Below are positions 37,553-45,129 of a DNA stretch of 64,000 nucleotides, piece by piece. Numbering within the stretch: position 1 is the first letter of the stretch; every line of letters starts with the position of its first letter. The stretch spans positions 2,510,001 through 2,574,000 of the forward strand of contig NZ_WMEA01000001.1 in NCBI RefSeq assembly GCF_021735925.1, read 5' to 3'. This stretch comes from Loktanella sp. M215 (GTDB taxonomy: Bacteria; Pseudomonadota; Alphaproteobacteria; Rhodobacterales; Rhodobacteraceae). Position numbers and translations under genes: made by a program. A model generated the notes under the pieces. That model was not told the origin of the DNA. It did no database searches and saw nothing but the letters and a program-made list of their open reading frames with translations.

Positions 37553-38341
37553 ATGTATGCATTTGAGATCGAACGGCCCACGACGCTTGCCGACGCGGTG
37601 GCGGCGATTGGTGCGGGCGGGCAGGCGCTGTCGGGCGGGCAGACGCTGATCCCGACGCTGAAGGCGCGGCTGGCGGACCCGGGGCGGCTGGTCAGCCTGC
37701 ACAGCATTCCGGAGCTGAAGGGGGTCTGCACCGACGACGCGGGCCGCATCTGCATCGGCGGGGCCACGACCCATGCGCAGGTGGCGCGCGAGGCGGCGGC
37801 GGGCTATCCGGCGCTGGCCGCACTCGCGGCGCGGATCGGTGATCCGGCGGTGCGCAACCGGGGCACGATCGGCGGGAGCACGGCGAACAACGACCCCTCG
37901 GCCTGCTATCCGGCGGCGGCGCTGGGGTCCGGTGCGGTGATCGTGACCAACACGCGCGAGATCGCGGCGGACGATTATTTCCAGGGCATGTTCGCGACAG
38001 CGCTGGAGGAGGGCGAGATCGTGACGGAGGTGAAGTTCCCGGTGCCCGTGGCTGCGGCCTACGAAAAGTTCATCCAGCCCGCGTCGCGGTTCCCGCTGGT
38101 GGCGGTCTTCGTGGCGCGGTTTGGCGACGGCGTGCGGGTGGCGATCACCGGCGCGTCCGAAGGCGGCGTGTTCCGCTGGACGCAGGCCGAAGAGGCGCTG
38201 AGCGCCCGCTTCGACCCCGCAGCCCTGGACGGCATCGCGATGGACCCCGACACCATGATCGCCGACCTGCACGGCGACAAACCCTACCGCGCACACCTCT
38301 GCAACGTCATGACCAAACGCGCGGTCATGGCCGCAGGCTGA
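37553..38341 (+). CDS. coxM: CoxM-like FAD-binding subunit of a molybdenum hydroxylase
   Basis: The 262-residue FAD subunit has both flavin-binding loops: ALSGGQTLIPTLKARLADP near residue 25 (the AGGxSL-type loop) and GTIGGSTANNDPSACYPAAA near residue 105. CO_deh_flav C-terminal features follow (EKFIQPASRFPLVAVF). It receives electrons from CoxS and passes them to the electron acceptor. It is slightly shorter than the usual ~280 residues. It is the last gene of the coxSLM set; no coxG (SRPBCC) gene follows. Confidence 0.94.
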   Translation: MYAFEIERPTTLADAVAAIGAGGQALSGGQTLIPTLKARLADPGRLVSLHSIPELKGVCTDDAGRICIGGATTHAQVAREAAAGYPALAALAARIGDPAVRNRGTIGGSTANNDPSACYPAAALGSGAVIVTNTREIAADDYFQGMFATALEEGEIVTEVKFPVPVAAAYEKFIQPASRFPLVAVFVARFGDGVRVAITGASEGGVFRWTQAEEALSARFDPAALDGIAMDPDTMIADLHGDKPYRAHLCNVMTKRAVMAAG

Positions 38342-38539
38342 CAAAAGCGGCGGGACCGAACAAGGACCTCAGGGCGGCGGTGGCGCGGGAGAAGACAGCC
38401 GTGCTTCGCCGTCGCCTGTCGCACCGGCCGGTGATCCCGCATAAGGGGAGCCGACGGGCGCGTTGGCCTGATCCTGCCCGGGGCCTTTTCATTTTCGGCG
38501 CCTGCGGGCAGAAGGAGCAAACCTGCAAGGACAACGCCC

Positions 38540-39670
38540 ATGACTGCCCGCTTTTCCTTTGATCTGATTGCCACCGACGGCATGGCGCGGACAGGCGTCA
38601 TGCATACGCCGCGGGGAGATATCCGCACGCCGGCGTTCATGCCTGTCGGCACCGCCGCCACGGTCAAGGCGATGATGCCCGAAAGCGTGGCCGCCACGGG
38701 CGCTGACATCCTGCTGGGCAATACCTATCACCTGATGCTGCGTCCGACCGCAGAACGCATCGCGAAGCTGGGTGGCCTGCACCGCTTCATGAATTGGGAC
38801 AAGCCGATCCTGACGGATTCGGGCGGCTTTCAGGTGATGAGCCTTGCCGATCTGCGCAAGCTGACCGAGGCGGGGGTCACCTTCAAATCGCATATCGATG
38901 GCAGCAAGCACATGCTGTCACCGGAAAGGAGCATGGAGATCCAGCGGTTGCTGGGGTCCGATATCGTGATGTGTTTCGACGAATGCCCGGCCCTGCCTGC
39001 CGACCGGGATCGCATCGCCGAGTCGATGCGGCTGTCGATGCGGTGGGCGCAGCGGTCCCGCGATGCCTTTGGCGATCGCCCGGGGCATGCGCTGTTCGGG
39101 ATCCAGCAGGGCGGGCTGGAGCAGGACTTTCGCGAGGAATCGGCCAAGGCGCTGATTGACGTGGGCTTCGATGGCTATGCCGTCGGCGGTCTGGCGGTGG
39201 GCGAGGGGCAGGGGGCGATGTTCGGCTGCCTCGACTTTGCCACCGACATGCTGCCCCGTGACAAGCCGCGCTATCTGATGGGCGTGGGCAAGCCCGACGA
39301 CATCGTGGGCGCCGTGAAGCGCGGAATCGACATGATGGATTGCGTGCTGCCCAGCCGGTCCGGCCGGACCGGGCAGGGGTTCACCCGTCACGGTGTGGTG
39401 AACATCAAGAATGCACGCCACGCTGACGACCCGCGGCCGCTGGACGAGGCCTGCACCTGTCCCGCCTGCCGCAACTATTCCCGCGCCTACCTGCACCACG
39501 TGTTCCGCGCGCAGGAGATGATTTCCGGCATGCTGCTGACCTGGCACAATCTGCATTATTTCCAGCAGATCATGGGCGAAATGCGGGCCGCGATCGCCGA
39601 AGGCGGCTTTGCCGCATGGGAGTCGGATTTCCACGCCACGCGGGCGCAGGGCGACATCGACCCAATCTGA
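38540..39670 (+). CDS. tgt: tRNA-guanine transglycosylase (queuine tRNA-ribosyltransferase)
   Basis: The 376-residue enzyme swaps G34 for a queuosine precursor in tRNAs with GUN anticodons. Catalytic Asp region [11 protein letters not shown], the second Asp in [20 protein letters not shown], and the zinc site [16 protein letters not shown] are complete. The start has no strong upstream alternative. It is a single gene, plus strand, 198 bp after coxM. Confidence 0.97.
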   Translation: MTARFSFDLIATDGMARTGVMHTPRGDIRTPAFMPVGTAATVKAMMPESVAATGADILLGNTYHLMLRPTAERIAKLGGLHRFMNWDKPILTDSGGFQVMSLADLRKLTEAGVTFKSHIDGSKHMLSPERSMEIQRLLGSDIVMCFDECPALPADRDRIAESMRLSMRWAQRSRDAFGDRPGHALFGIQQGGLEQDFREESAKALIDVGFDGYAVGGLAVGEGQGAMFGCLDFATDMLPRDKPRYLMGVGKPDDIVGAVKRGIDMMDCVLPSRSGRTGQGFTRHGVVNIKNARHADDPRPLDEACTCPACRNYSRAYLHHVFRAQEMISGMLLTWHNLHYFQQIMGEMRAAIAEGGFAAWESDFHATRAQGDIDPI

Positions 39671-39972
39671 CGCCCTTTGCGGTCATCATCTGCTCGGATT
39701 TTGCTGACAGGGTGCAAACGTGCCGAATCTGCGGGTGAAAGACGTGAAATGGGCGGTTTGAAGGGGTGAAATGACGGATTGTCACCGTTTTGTAACGGTT
39801 CCGGCGCACCAGGCCTTGCGATAGGCCCCACACCAGAGCAATGTGGCCCGAAGACACGCATAAACGTGGTTGAAACCTGCTCTCAGCACCCCCAGATATT
39901 GTGACACGAGGAGACGTTCCCGTGGTCGCCGATTGAGGGGCCGGAGCGTTTTGCCAAACAAAGGAACAGAGC
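39671..39972. promoter_or_regulatory. tgt-lon intergenic region with a sigma-32-like promoter
   Basis: A 302-bp gap with no gene. GTTGAAA at 39869-39875 and CCCCAGAT at 39890-39897 are separated by 14 bp, close to the heat-shock sigma-32 pattern (CTTGAAA, 12-15 bp, CCCCAT-x-T) and ~75 bp before the lon start. Heat-shock control of lon is well known in other bacteria. A palindrome ACCGTT-TTGT-AACGGT lies at 39784-39799. Confidence 0.45.
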
Positions 39973-42387
39973 ATGCAAGAACCACTTGCCCCATCCTACC
40001 CGGTCCTGCCTCTGCGGGATATCGTGGTCTTTCCGCACATGATCGTGCCGCTGTTCGTGGGGCGCGAGAAATCGGTCCGCGCGTTGGAAGAAGTCATGCG
40101 CGACGACAAGCAGATCCTGCTGTCCAGCCAGATCGACCCCGGCGAGGATGATCCCGCACAGGGTGGCATCTACAAGGCCGGCGTGCTGGCCAATGTGCTG
40201 CAACTGCTGAAATTGCCCGACGGCACCGTGAAGGTGCTGGTCGAAGGCCGCGCCCGCGTGCGGATCGTGGATTTTATCGAGAACGACAGCTTTTTCGAGG
40301 CGTCGGCCGAATATCTGACCGAAATGCCCGGCAACGAGGACGAGATCGAGGCGCTGGTGCGCACGGTCGCGGCCGAGTTCGAGCGCTATGCCAAGATCAA
40401 GAAGAACATCCCCGAAGAAGCCATGTCCGCCGTCAGCGAGACGACGGAACCGGCGAAGCTTGCCGACCTCGTTGCCGGTCACCTTGGCATCGAGGTCGCC
40501 GAAAAGCAGGGCCTGCTGGAAACGCTGAGCGTGAGCGAGCGGCTGGAGAAGGTCTATGGCCTGATGCAGGGCGAGATGTCCGTGCTGCAGGTCGAAAAGA
40601 AGATCAAGACCCGCGTGAAGTCCCAGATGGAGCGCACGCAGCGCGAATACTATCTGAACGAGCAGATGAAGGCGATCCAGAAGGAACTGGGCGACGGTGA
40701 GGACGGCCAGAACGAGGTCGCCGAGCTGGAAGCCCGGATCGAGGCCACGAAGCTGTCGAAGGAAGCCCGCGAGAAGGTCGATGCGGAACTCAAGAAGCTC
40801 AAGAACATGAGCCCGATGAGCGCCGAGGCGACGGTTGTGCGCAACTACCTTGACTGGATCCTGGCTGTGCCATGGGGCGTCAAGTCGCGTACCAAGAAGA
40901 ACCTTGCCCATGCGCAGAAGGTGCTGGACGACGACCACTTTGGCCTGGAGAAAGTCAAGGAGCGCATCGTCGAGTATCTGGCCGTGCAGCAACGGTCGGC
41001 CAAGCTGAAGGGTCCGATCATGTGCCTCGTCGGCCCGCCGGGCGTCGGCAAGACATCGCTTGGCAAGTCGGTGGCGAAAGCCACGGGACGCGAGTTCATC
41101 CGCATCTCCCTTGGTGGTGTGCGTGACGAATCCGAGATCCGCGGTCACCGCCGGACCTATATCGGGTCGATGCCGGGCAAGATCATTCAGGCGCTGAAGA
41201 AGGCGAAGACCACGAACCCGCTCATCCTGCTCGACGAGATCGACAAGATGGGGCAGGACTTCCGTGGCGATCCCGCATCGGCGATGCTGGAGGTGCTTGA
41301 TCCGGAACAGAACGCAAGCTTCGTCGACCACTACCTCGAGGTGGAATACGATCTGTCAAACGTGATGTTCCTGACCACGGCGAACTCTTACAACATGCCG
41401 GGGCCGCTGCTGGACCGGATGGAGATCATCAGCCTGTCCGGCTACACCGAGGACGAGAAGCGCGAGATCGCGAGAGGTCACCTGCTGCCGAAGGTCATGA
41501 AGAACCATGGTCTGAAGGAGAAGGAATTCGCGGTCGAGGACAGTGCCCTGACGGACATCGCGCGGTATTACACCCGCGAGGCCGGCGTGCGGAACTTTGA
41601 ACGCGAACTGGCTAAGATCGCCCGCAAGGCGGTGACCCAGATCGCCAAGAAGACCTACGACCACGTCACGGTGACGGCGGATAACCTCGACGACTTCCTT
41701 GGCGTGCGCAAACACCGCTATGGGTTGGCGGAAAAGGACGACCAGATCGGTGTCGTGACAGGCTTGGCGTGGACCAGCGTCGGCGGGGAACTCCTGTCGA
41801 TCGAGGCGCTGCGTCTGCCGGGCAAGGGCCGGATGAAGACGACCGGCAAGCTGGGCGATGTGATGAAGGAATCCATCGACGCGGCGTCCAGCTACGTGCG
41901 GTCGATCAGCCCGAAGATCGGTGTAAAACCGCCGAAATTCGACACGATCGACATCCACGTCCACGTCCCCGACGGGGCGACGCCGAAGGACGGACCCTCT
42001 GCGGGTCTCGCGATGGTCACCTCCATCGTCTCGGTTCTGACGCAGATCCCGGTCCGCAAGGACATTGCCATGACCGGCGAAGTCTCCTTGCGCGGCAACG
42101 CCATGCCGATCGGGGGGCTGAAAGAGAAACTGCTCGCCGCCCTGCGCGGCGGGATCAAGACAGTGCTGATCCCCGAGGAGAACGAGAAGGACCTCGCGGA
42201 TATCCCGGACAACGTGAAGGCAGGCCTGACAATCATTCCCGTCAGCCACGTCTCTGAAGTGCTGGAACATGCGCTGATCCGGCAGCCCGATCCCATCGAA
42301 TGGGACGAGGCGGCCGAGGAAGCCGCCGCCGCCGCGACACTGGCCGAACAACGCGCCCGTGTCATGGGTGGCGCCGGGGTCCACTGA
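39973..42387 (+). CDS. lon: ATP-dependent protease Lon
   Basis: The 804-residue AAA+ serine protease has the N-terminal substrate domain (LPLRDIVVFPHMIVPLFVGR), a central ATPase with Walker A VGPPGVGKTSLGKS and Walker B LILLDEIDKMG, and the protease domain with the Ser/Lys dyad Ser676 (PKDGPSAGLAM) and Lys719 (GGLKEKLLAAL). The 43-residue Ser-Lys spacing equals that of E. coli Lon. It degrades misfolded and regulatory proteins; in alphaproteobacteria these include cell-cycle factors. A strong terminator follows. Confidence 0.98.
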   Translation: MQEPLAPSYPVLPLRDIVVFPHMIVPLFVGREKSVRALEEVMRDDKQILLSSQIDPGEDDPAQGGIYKAGVLANVLQLLKLPDGTVKVLVEGRARVRIVDFIENDSFFEASAEYLTEMPGNEDEIEALVRTVAAEFERYAKIKKNIPEEAMSAVSETTEPAKLADLVAGHLGIEVAEKQGLLETLSVSERLEKVYGLMQGEMSVLQVEKKIKTRVKSQMERTQREYYLNEQMKAIQKELGDGEDGQNEVAELEARIEATKLSKEAREKVDAELKKLKNMSPMSAEATVVRNYLDWILAVPWGVKSRTKKNLAHAQKVLDDDHFGLEKVKERIVEYLAVQQRSAKLKGPIMCLVGPPGVGKTSLGKSVAKATGREFIRISLGGVRDESEIRGHRRTYIGSMPGKIIQALKKAKTTNPLILLDEIDKMGQDFRGDPASAMLEVLDPEQNASFVDHYLEVEYDLSNVMFLTTANSYNMPGPLLDRMEIISLSGYTEDEKREIARGHLLPKVMKNHGLKEKEFAVEDSALTDIARYYTREAGVRNFERELAKIARKAVTQIAKKTYDHVTVTADNLDDFLGVRKHRYGLAEKDDQIGVVTGLAWTSVGGELLSIEALRLPGKGRMKTTGKLGDVMKESIDAASSYVRSISPKIGVKPPKFDTIDIHVHVPDGATPKDGPSAGLAMVTSIVSVLTQIPVRKDIAMTGEVSLRGNAMPIGGLKEKLLAALRGGIKTVLIPEENEKDLADIPDNVKAGLTIIPVSHVSEVLEHALIRQPDPIEWDEAAEEAAAAATLAEQRARVMGGAGVH

Positions 42388-42404
42388 TCCGGCACGGCAC
42401 GATA

Positions 42405-42438
42405 GGGGGGTGCACCGCAGGGTGCGCCCCCTTTTTTT
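42405..42438 (+). terminator. Rho-independent terminator after lon
   Basis: GGGGG-TGCACC stem, GCAG loop, GGTGCG-CCCCC, then seven T (42432-42438). The stem has one G-T pair. It starts 18 bp after the lon stop. Confidence 0.85.
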
Positions 42439-42531
42439 CCGGCGTCTGACATCATCCAGCCGCAATATCTTGCGACTCTTCTCAATTGAAATCCCCGTTC
42501 GGCGGGGAGAACCATCCTGCAAGGAATCCTC

Positions 42532-42972
42532 ATGTCCGACAAACCCGCGACACCAGGTGACGGCACCGTCCGCCTGACGCCGGCCGCCCCCAAGGCCAAG
42601 GTGGCGGCACCTCAGTCGGCCCCGGCCAAAGCACCTGCGCCGCGTGTTGTTGGCGGCAACTCTGACGCGCCCGCTGGCGAGACGGTCAAGAAGGCCGACT
42701 TCGTCGACCGTGTCGTGGCGCGCTCTGGCGTCAAGAAGAAGGACGCAAAACCCGCGATCGAGGCGACCCTTGCCGAGATCGCCGCGATCATGAGCGCCGG
42801 CGGCGAACTGGTCCTGCCGCCGATCGGCAAGCTGAAGACCGTCAAGATCAATGACCTTGGCGAGGGCGCGCAGGTGATGACGCTGAAACTGCGGACGACG
42901 AAGGACGGCGCGGGTACCTCTGGCGCCGGAAATGCGAAATCCGGGGTTGCAGAGGACGGCGACGACAGCTAA
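42532..42972 (+). CDS. HU/IHF-family DNA-binding protein with Ala/Pro/Lys-rich N-terminal extension
   Basis: A 146-residue protein. Residues ~1-50 are disordered and rich in Ala, Pro and Lys (PAAPKAKVAAPQ). Residues ~52-120 form the HU domain: KKADFVDRVVARSGVKKKDAK, ATLAEIAAIMSAGGELVLPPIGKLKTVK. The DNA-binding arm is short: the usual F-x-x-R-x-x-P arm tip is not seen, and the segment reads LGEGAQVMTLKLR. The C-terminus is acidic. It may be a nucleoid protein with altered DNA-bending ability. The ribosome site AAGGAA is 5-6 nt before the ATG. Confidence 0.8.
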   Translation: MSDKPATPGDGTVRLTPAAPKAKVAAPQSAPAKAPAPRVVGGNSDAPAGETVKKADFVDRVVARSGVKKKDAKPAIEATLAEIAAIMSAGGELVLPPIGKLKTVKINDLGEGAQVMTLKLRTTKDGAGTSGAGNAKSGVAEDGDDS

Positions 42973-42985
42973 ATCACCGCCCAGA

Positions 42986-43060
42986 GGGTGATTAGCTCAG
43001 TGGTAGAGCGCTTCGTTCACATCGAAGATGTCAGGAGTTCAAATCTCTTATCACCCACCA
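42986..43060 (+). tRNA. tRNA-Val (anticodon CAC), CCA encoded
   Basis: A full cloverleaf: acceptor GGGTGAT/ATCACCC, D arm GCTC-AGTGGTA-GAGC, anticodon arm CTTCG-TTCACAT-CGAAG with anticodon CAC, variable ATGTC, T arm AGGAG-TTCAAAT-CTCTT (one G-T pair), discriminator A and CCA at 43058-43060. It reads GTG codons, which are abundant in this genome. The sequence just downstream is AT-richer, as expected where mobile elements have used a tRNA as an attachment site. Confidence 0.95.
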
Positions 43061-43184
43061 CCACAAAATCCTTTATAGAGATCATTTAAAGGCGGCGGTC
43101 AGGGCACGTGTAAGACACTCAGCCTAATCCTGTAGGACAATTCTGATCTCAATGTAGGATGGCTGACACCGAGAGGAGTTACTC

Positions 43185-43601
43185 GTGGACCTCAAAGATT
43201 TCATCAAGGAAACGATCTCGGGGATCATCGAAGCCACCAATGATTTGCAAGACCAGTTTGCAGACGCAGGTATCCTAATCAATCCACCTGTGTATGGCGA
43301 CAGTGGTGTCTATGAGGAGGGGAGTTCTTCTCATAGGGATCGTGCAATCCAAAAGATCGATTTTGATGTTGCTGTTACAGTAGCATCGGAGACGGGCGGC
43401 GACGTTGGAGCAAAGGTCAGAATAGTATCGGTCGAGGCTGGTGGTGCTGGAAAGCACAGCCGTTCCAATGAAGAGGTCAGCCGCGTCAAGTTTTCAATCC
43501 CCCTGACTCTGCGTCCGACAGATGCTGAAAAGCGAAATCGGAAAGAGCACAATCGTCAGTGGAATCGACGTGGTAACAACGACTCTGACCCTGTGGTCTG
43601 A
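43185..43601 (+). CDS. small orphan protein of the DFDVAVT/SRVKFSIPL type (Trypco2-like), possible island remnant
   Basis: Starts at GTG 43185 behind GAGAGGAG. The 138-residue soluble protein has an N-terminal amphipathic helix (LKDFIKETISGIIEATNDLQ), then IDFDVAVTVASETGG, VRIVSVEAGGAG, and EVSRVKFSIPLTLRP. The alternating strands VxFDVAVT ... SRVKFxIPxTLP are the mark of a widespread family of small proteins that often sit in defence or accessory loci (Trypco2-like). The C-terminal ~30 residues are basic and Asn-rich. The gene is less GC-rich than its neighbours and starts 125 bp after tRNA-Val, both signs of acquired DNA. No partner protease or nuclease is present. Confidence 0.72.
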   Translation: MDLKDFIKETISGIIEATNDLQDQFADAGILINPPVYGDSGVYEEGSSSHRDRAIQKIDFDVAVTVASETGGDVGAKVRIVSVEAGGAGKHSRSNEEVSRVKFSIPLTLRPTDAEKRNRKEHNRQWNRRGNNDSDPVV

Positions 43602-43721
43602 ATAGTTTGACGGCATCAGTCGTGCTCTGCGTCGTCTATAGTTAGTAACGACGCGACCGGTCTAGGCAGCGTGCTACTGTTGCGCGTTGACGCGGCGAAC
43701 TTGAAAAGTTGAACGATTGCA

Positions 43722-43847
43722 ATGAGCAACCCTGAATTCAAAATTGTGGCCAGGATCGACAGGTCGCGTCTGACAGCGCACATGTTCCTAGCTGTTTCAG
43801 GTGTTTGTGCGCTGCAAGCTCTCGCACTGACGGGGTGCCTGCCGTGA
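43722..43847 (+). CDS. candidate 41-residue lipoprotein-like peptide coupled to rsmB
   Basis: ATG 43722 opens a 41-codon frame: a basic stretch (KIVARIDRSRLTAH), a hydrophobic segment (MFLAVSGVCALQALALTGC) and Leu-Pro-stop. LTGC fits a lipobox, as in entericidin-like small lipoproteins. The TGA overlaps the rsmB GTG start (GTGA), the same junction used by true operon pairs in this window. The ribosome site is weak and the first 20 residues could instead be untranslated, with the ATG at 43782. The case rests on the overlap and lipobox only. Confidence 0.3.
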   Translation: MSNPEFKIVARIDRSRLTAHMFLAVSGVCALQALALTGCLP

Positions 43848-45010
43848 CCCCGGCTGCGAGATTGGCTGCGGCGATCACGGTCCTTGATGATGTGATCGCG
43901 GGCACGCCTGGGGAACGGGCGCTGACCCAGTGGGCGCGGACCCACCGCTTTGCGGGGTCTGGGGATCGGGCCGCCCTGCGCGATCATGTCTACGATGTGC
44001 TGCGCGCCAGGCGGTCGCTCGCGGCCCTTGGCGGTGGCATGACGGGGCGCGCCTTGATCCTTGGCTTGCTGCGGCGTGATGGCCCCGATCCGGACAGCGT
44101 CTTTGGCAGCGGCGGTCATGCGCCGGACGCACTGACCGCAGATGAACGGGCCGCGGAGCAGCAGAGCGTAACCGGTGCAGGGGCTGCGGACCTGCCGGAC
44201 TGGTTGTGGCCGTTGTGGCAGGAGGCCTTGGGCGAGGAGGCGATGTCTGCGGCCCAGTTGCAGCGCCAGCGGGCACCGGTGTTTTTGCGGGTCAACCTGT
44301 CGCGCGGCACACGTGACGCGGCCCAGGCCAGCCTTCTGGCCGATGCCGTTCCAACGGCGCCGCATCCTTTGGTGGACACGGCCTTGCGGGTGCTGGACAA
44401 CCCCCGCCGGGTTGCGGCCAGTGCCGCCTACCGCGAGGGTCTGGTCGAGGTGCAGGACAGTTCATCGCAGATGGCCATCGCCCGGCTGCCGCTGCTGCCG
44501 GGGCAACGGATCCTTGATTTCTGCGCAGGCGGTGGCGGCAAGGCGCTCGCGCTGGCGGACCGCTTGGGGGGGCCGGTCTGGGCGCATGACATCGACCCGC
44601 GGCGCATGACCGATATCGCCCCCCGTGCGGCCCGTGCAGAGGTCCAGATCACGCCCTTGGCGACGGAGGCCCTCCGCAAGGCCGCACCTTTCGACCTTAT
44701 CCTGTGCGATGCGCCGTGTTCCGGCAGCGGCACATGGCGCAGAACACCGGACGCAAAGTGGCGCCTGACGCCGGAAAGGCTGACCGAACTCAACGCCATA
44801 CAATCCGAAATTCTTGACCGCGCAGCGCTGTTGACGCGGGCGGGAAGCGTCATGGCCTATGCCACCTGCTCGGTCCTGACCGCCGAGAACGAGGGGATCG
44901 TGGCACCGTTTCTGGAGCGGCATCCAGACTGGACACGCATTGATCGCATGGCTCTGCAGCCGACAGAACATCACGACGGATTTCAGATGTCCGTCATGCG
45001 TCGCACCTGA
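43844..45010 (+). CDS. rsmB: RsmB-type 16S rRNA (cytosine-5) methyltransferase
   Basis: Start at GTG 43844; the frame runs up to 43805 but that part overlaps the small upstream frame. The 388-residue enzyme has an N-terminal NusB-like RNA-binding half and a C-terminal Rossmann methyltransferase: VQDSSSQMAIARLP, ILDFCAGGGGKALALAD (SAM site), LCDAPCSGSGTWRRTPD (PC catalytic motif) and YATCSVLTAENE (TC motif). This is the Sun/RsmB family that makes m5C in 16S rRNA. Confidence 0.93.
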   Translation: MTPAARLAAAITVLDDVIAGTPGERALTQWARTHRFAGSGDRAALRDHVYDVLRARRSLAALGGGMTGRALILGLLRRDGPDPDSVFGSGGHAPDALTADERAAEQQSVTGAGAADLPDWLWPLWQEALGEEAMSAAQLQRQRAPVFLRVNLSRGTRDAAQASLLADAVPTAPHPLVDTALRVLDNPRRVAASAAYREGLVEVQDSSSQMAIARLPLLPGQRILDFCAGGGGKALALADRLGGPVWAHDIDPRRMTDIAPRAARAEVQITPLATEALRKAAPFDLILCDAPCSGSGTWRRTPDAKWRLTPERLTELNAIQSEILDRAALLTRAGSVMAYATCSVLTAENEGIVAPFLERHPDWTRIDRMALQPTEHHDGFQMSVMRRT

Positions 45011-45035
45011 ATAGGCAGGTGTTGCCAGGCACGCA

Positions 45036-45050
45036 TTAACCATTTGTTGA
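45036..45050. promoter_or_regulatory. CtrA-like box upstream of cckA
   Basis: TTAA-CCATTTG-TTGA matches the CtrA consensus TTAA-N7-TTAA with one mismatch, ~80 bp before the cckA start. CtrA is the response regulator ultimately phosphorylated through CckA, so feedback control is plausible. Confidence 0.4.
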
Positions 45051-45129
45051 CCTGTCCCAACCTAAGCTGCACCCTCTGATCAGGGTTTGGTTCGGGGTGA
45101 ACAGGAACGTGCACGACAGCGAAGCAAAC

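Noticed and set aside
34406-38344. 1312-codon open frame on the minus strand
   Set aside because: It lies exactly antisense to coxS-coxL-coxM, is His/Arg/Val-rich without domains, and reflects the third-position bias of the real genes.
39883-41331. 482-codon open frame on the minus strand
   Set aside because: Antisense to the first half of lon.
42986-43601. Intact integrated prophage or integrase next to tRNA-Val
   Set aside because: Only one small gene follows before rsmB; no integrase, phage gene or duplicated tRNA end was found.
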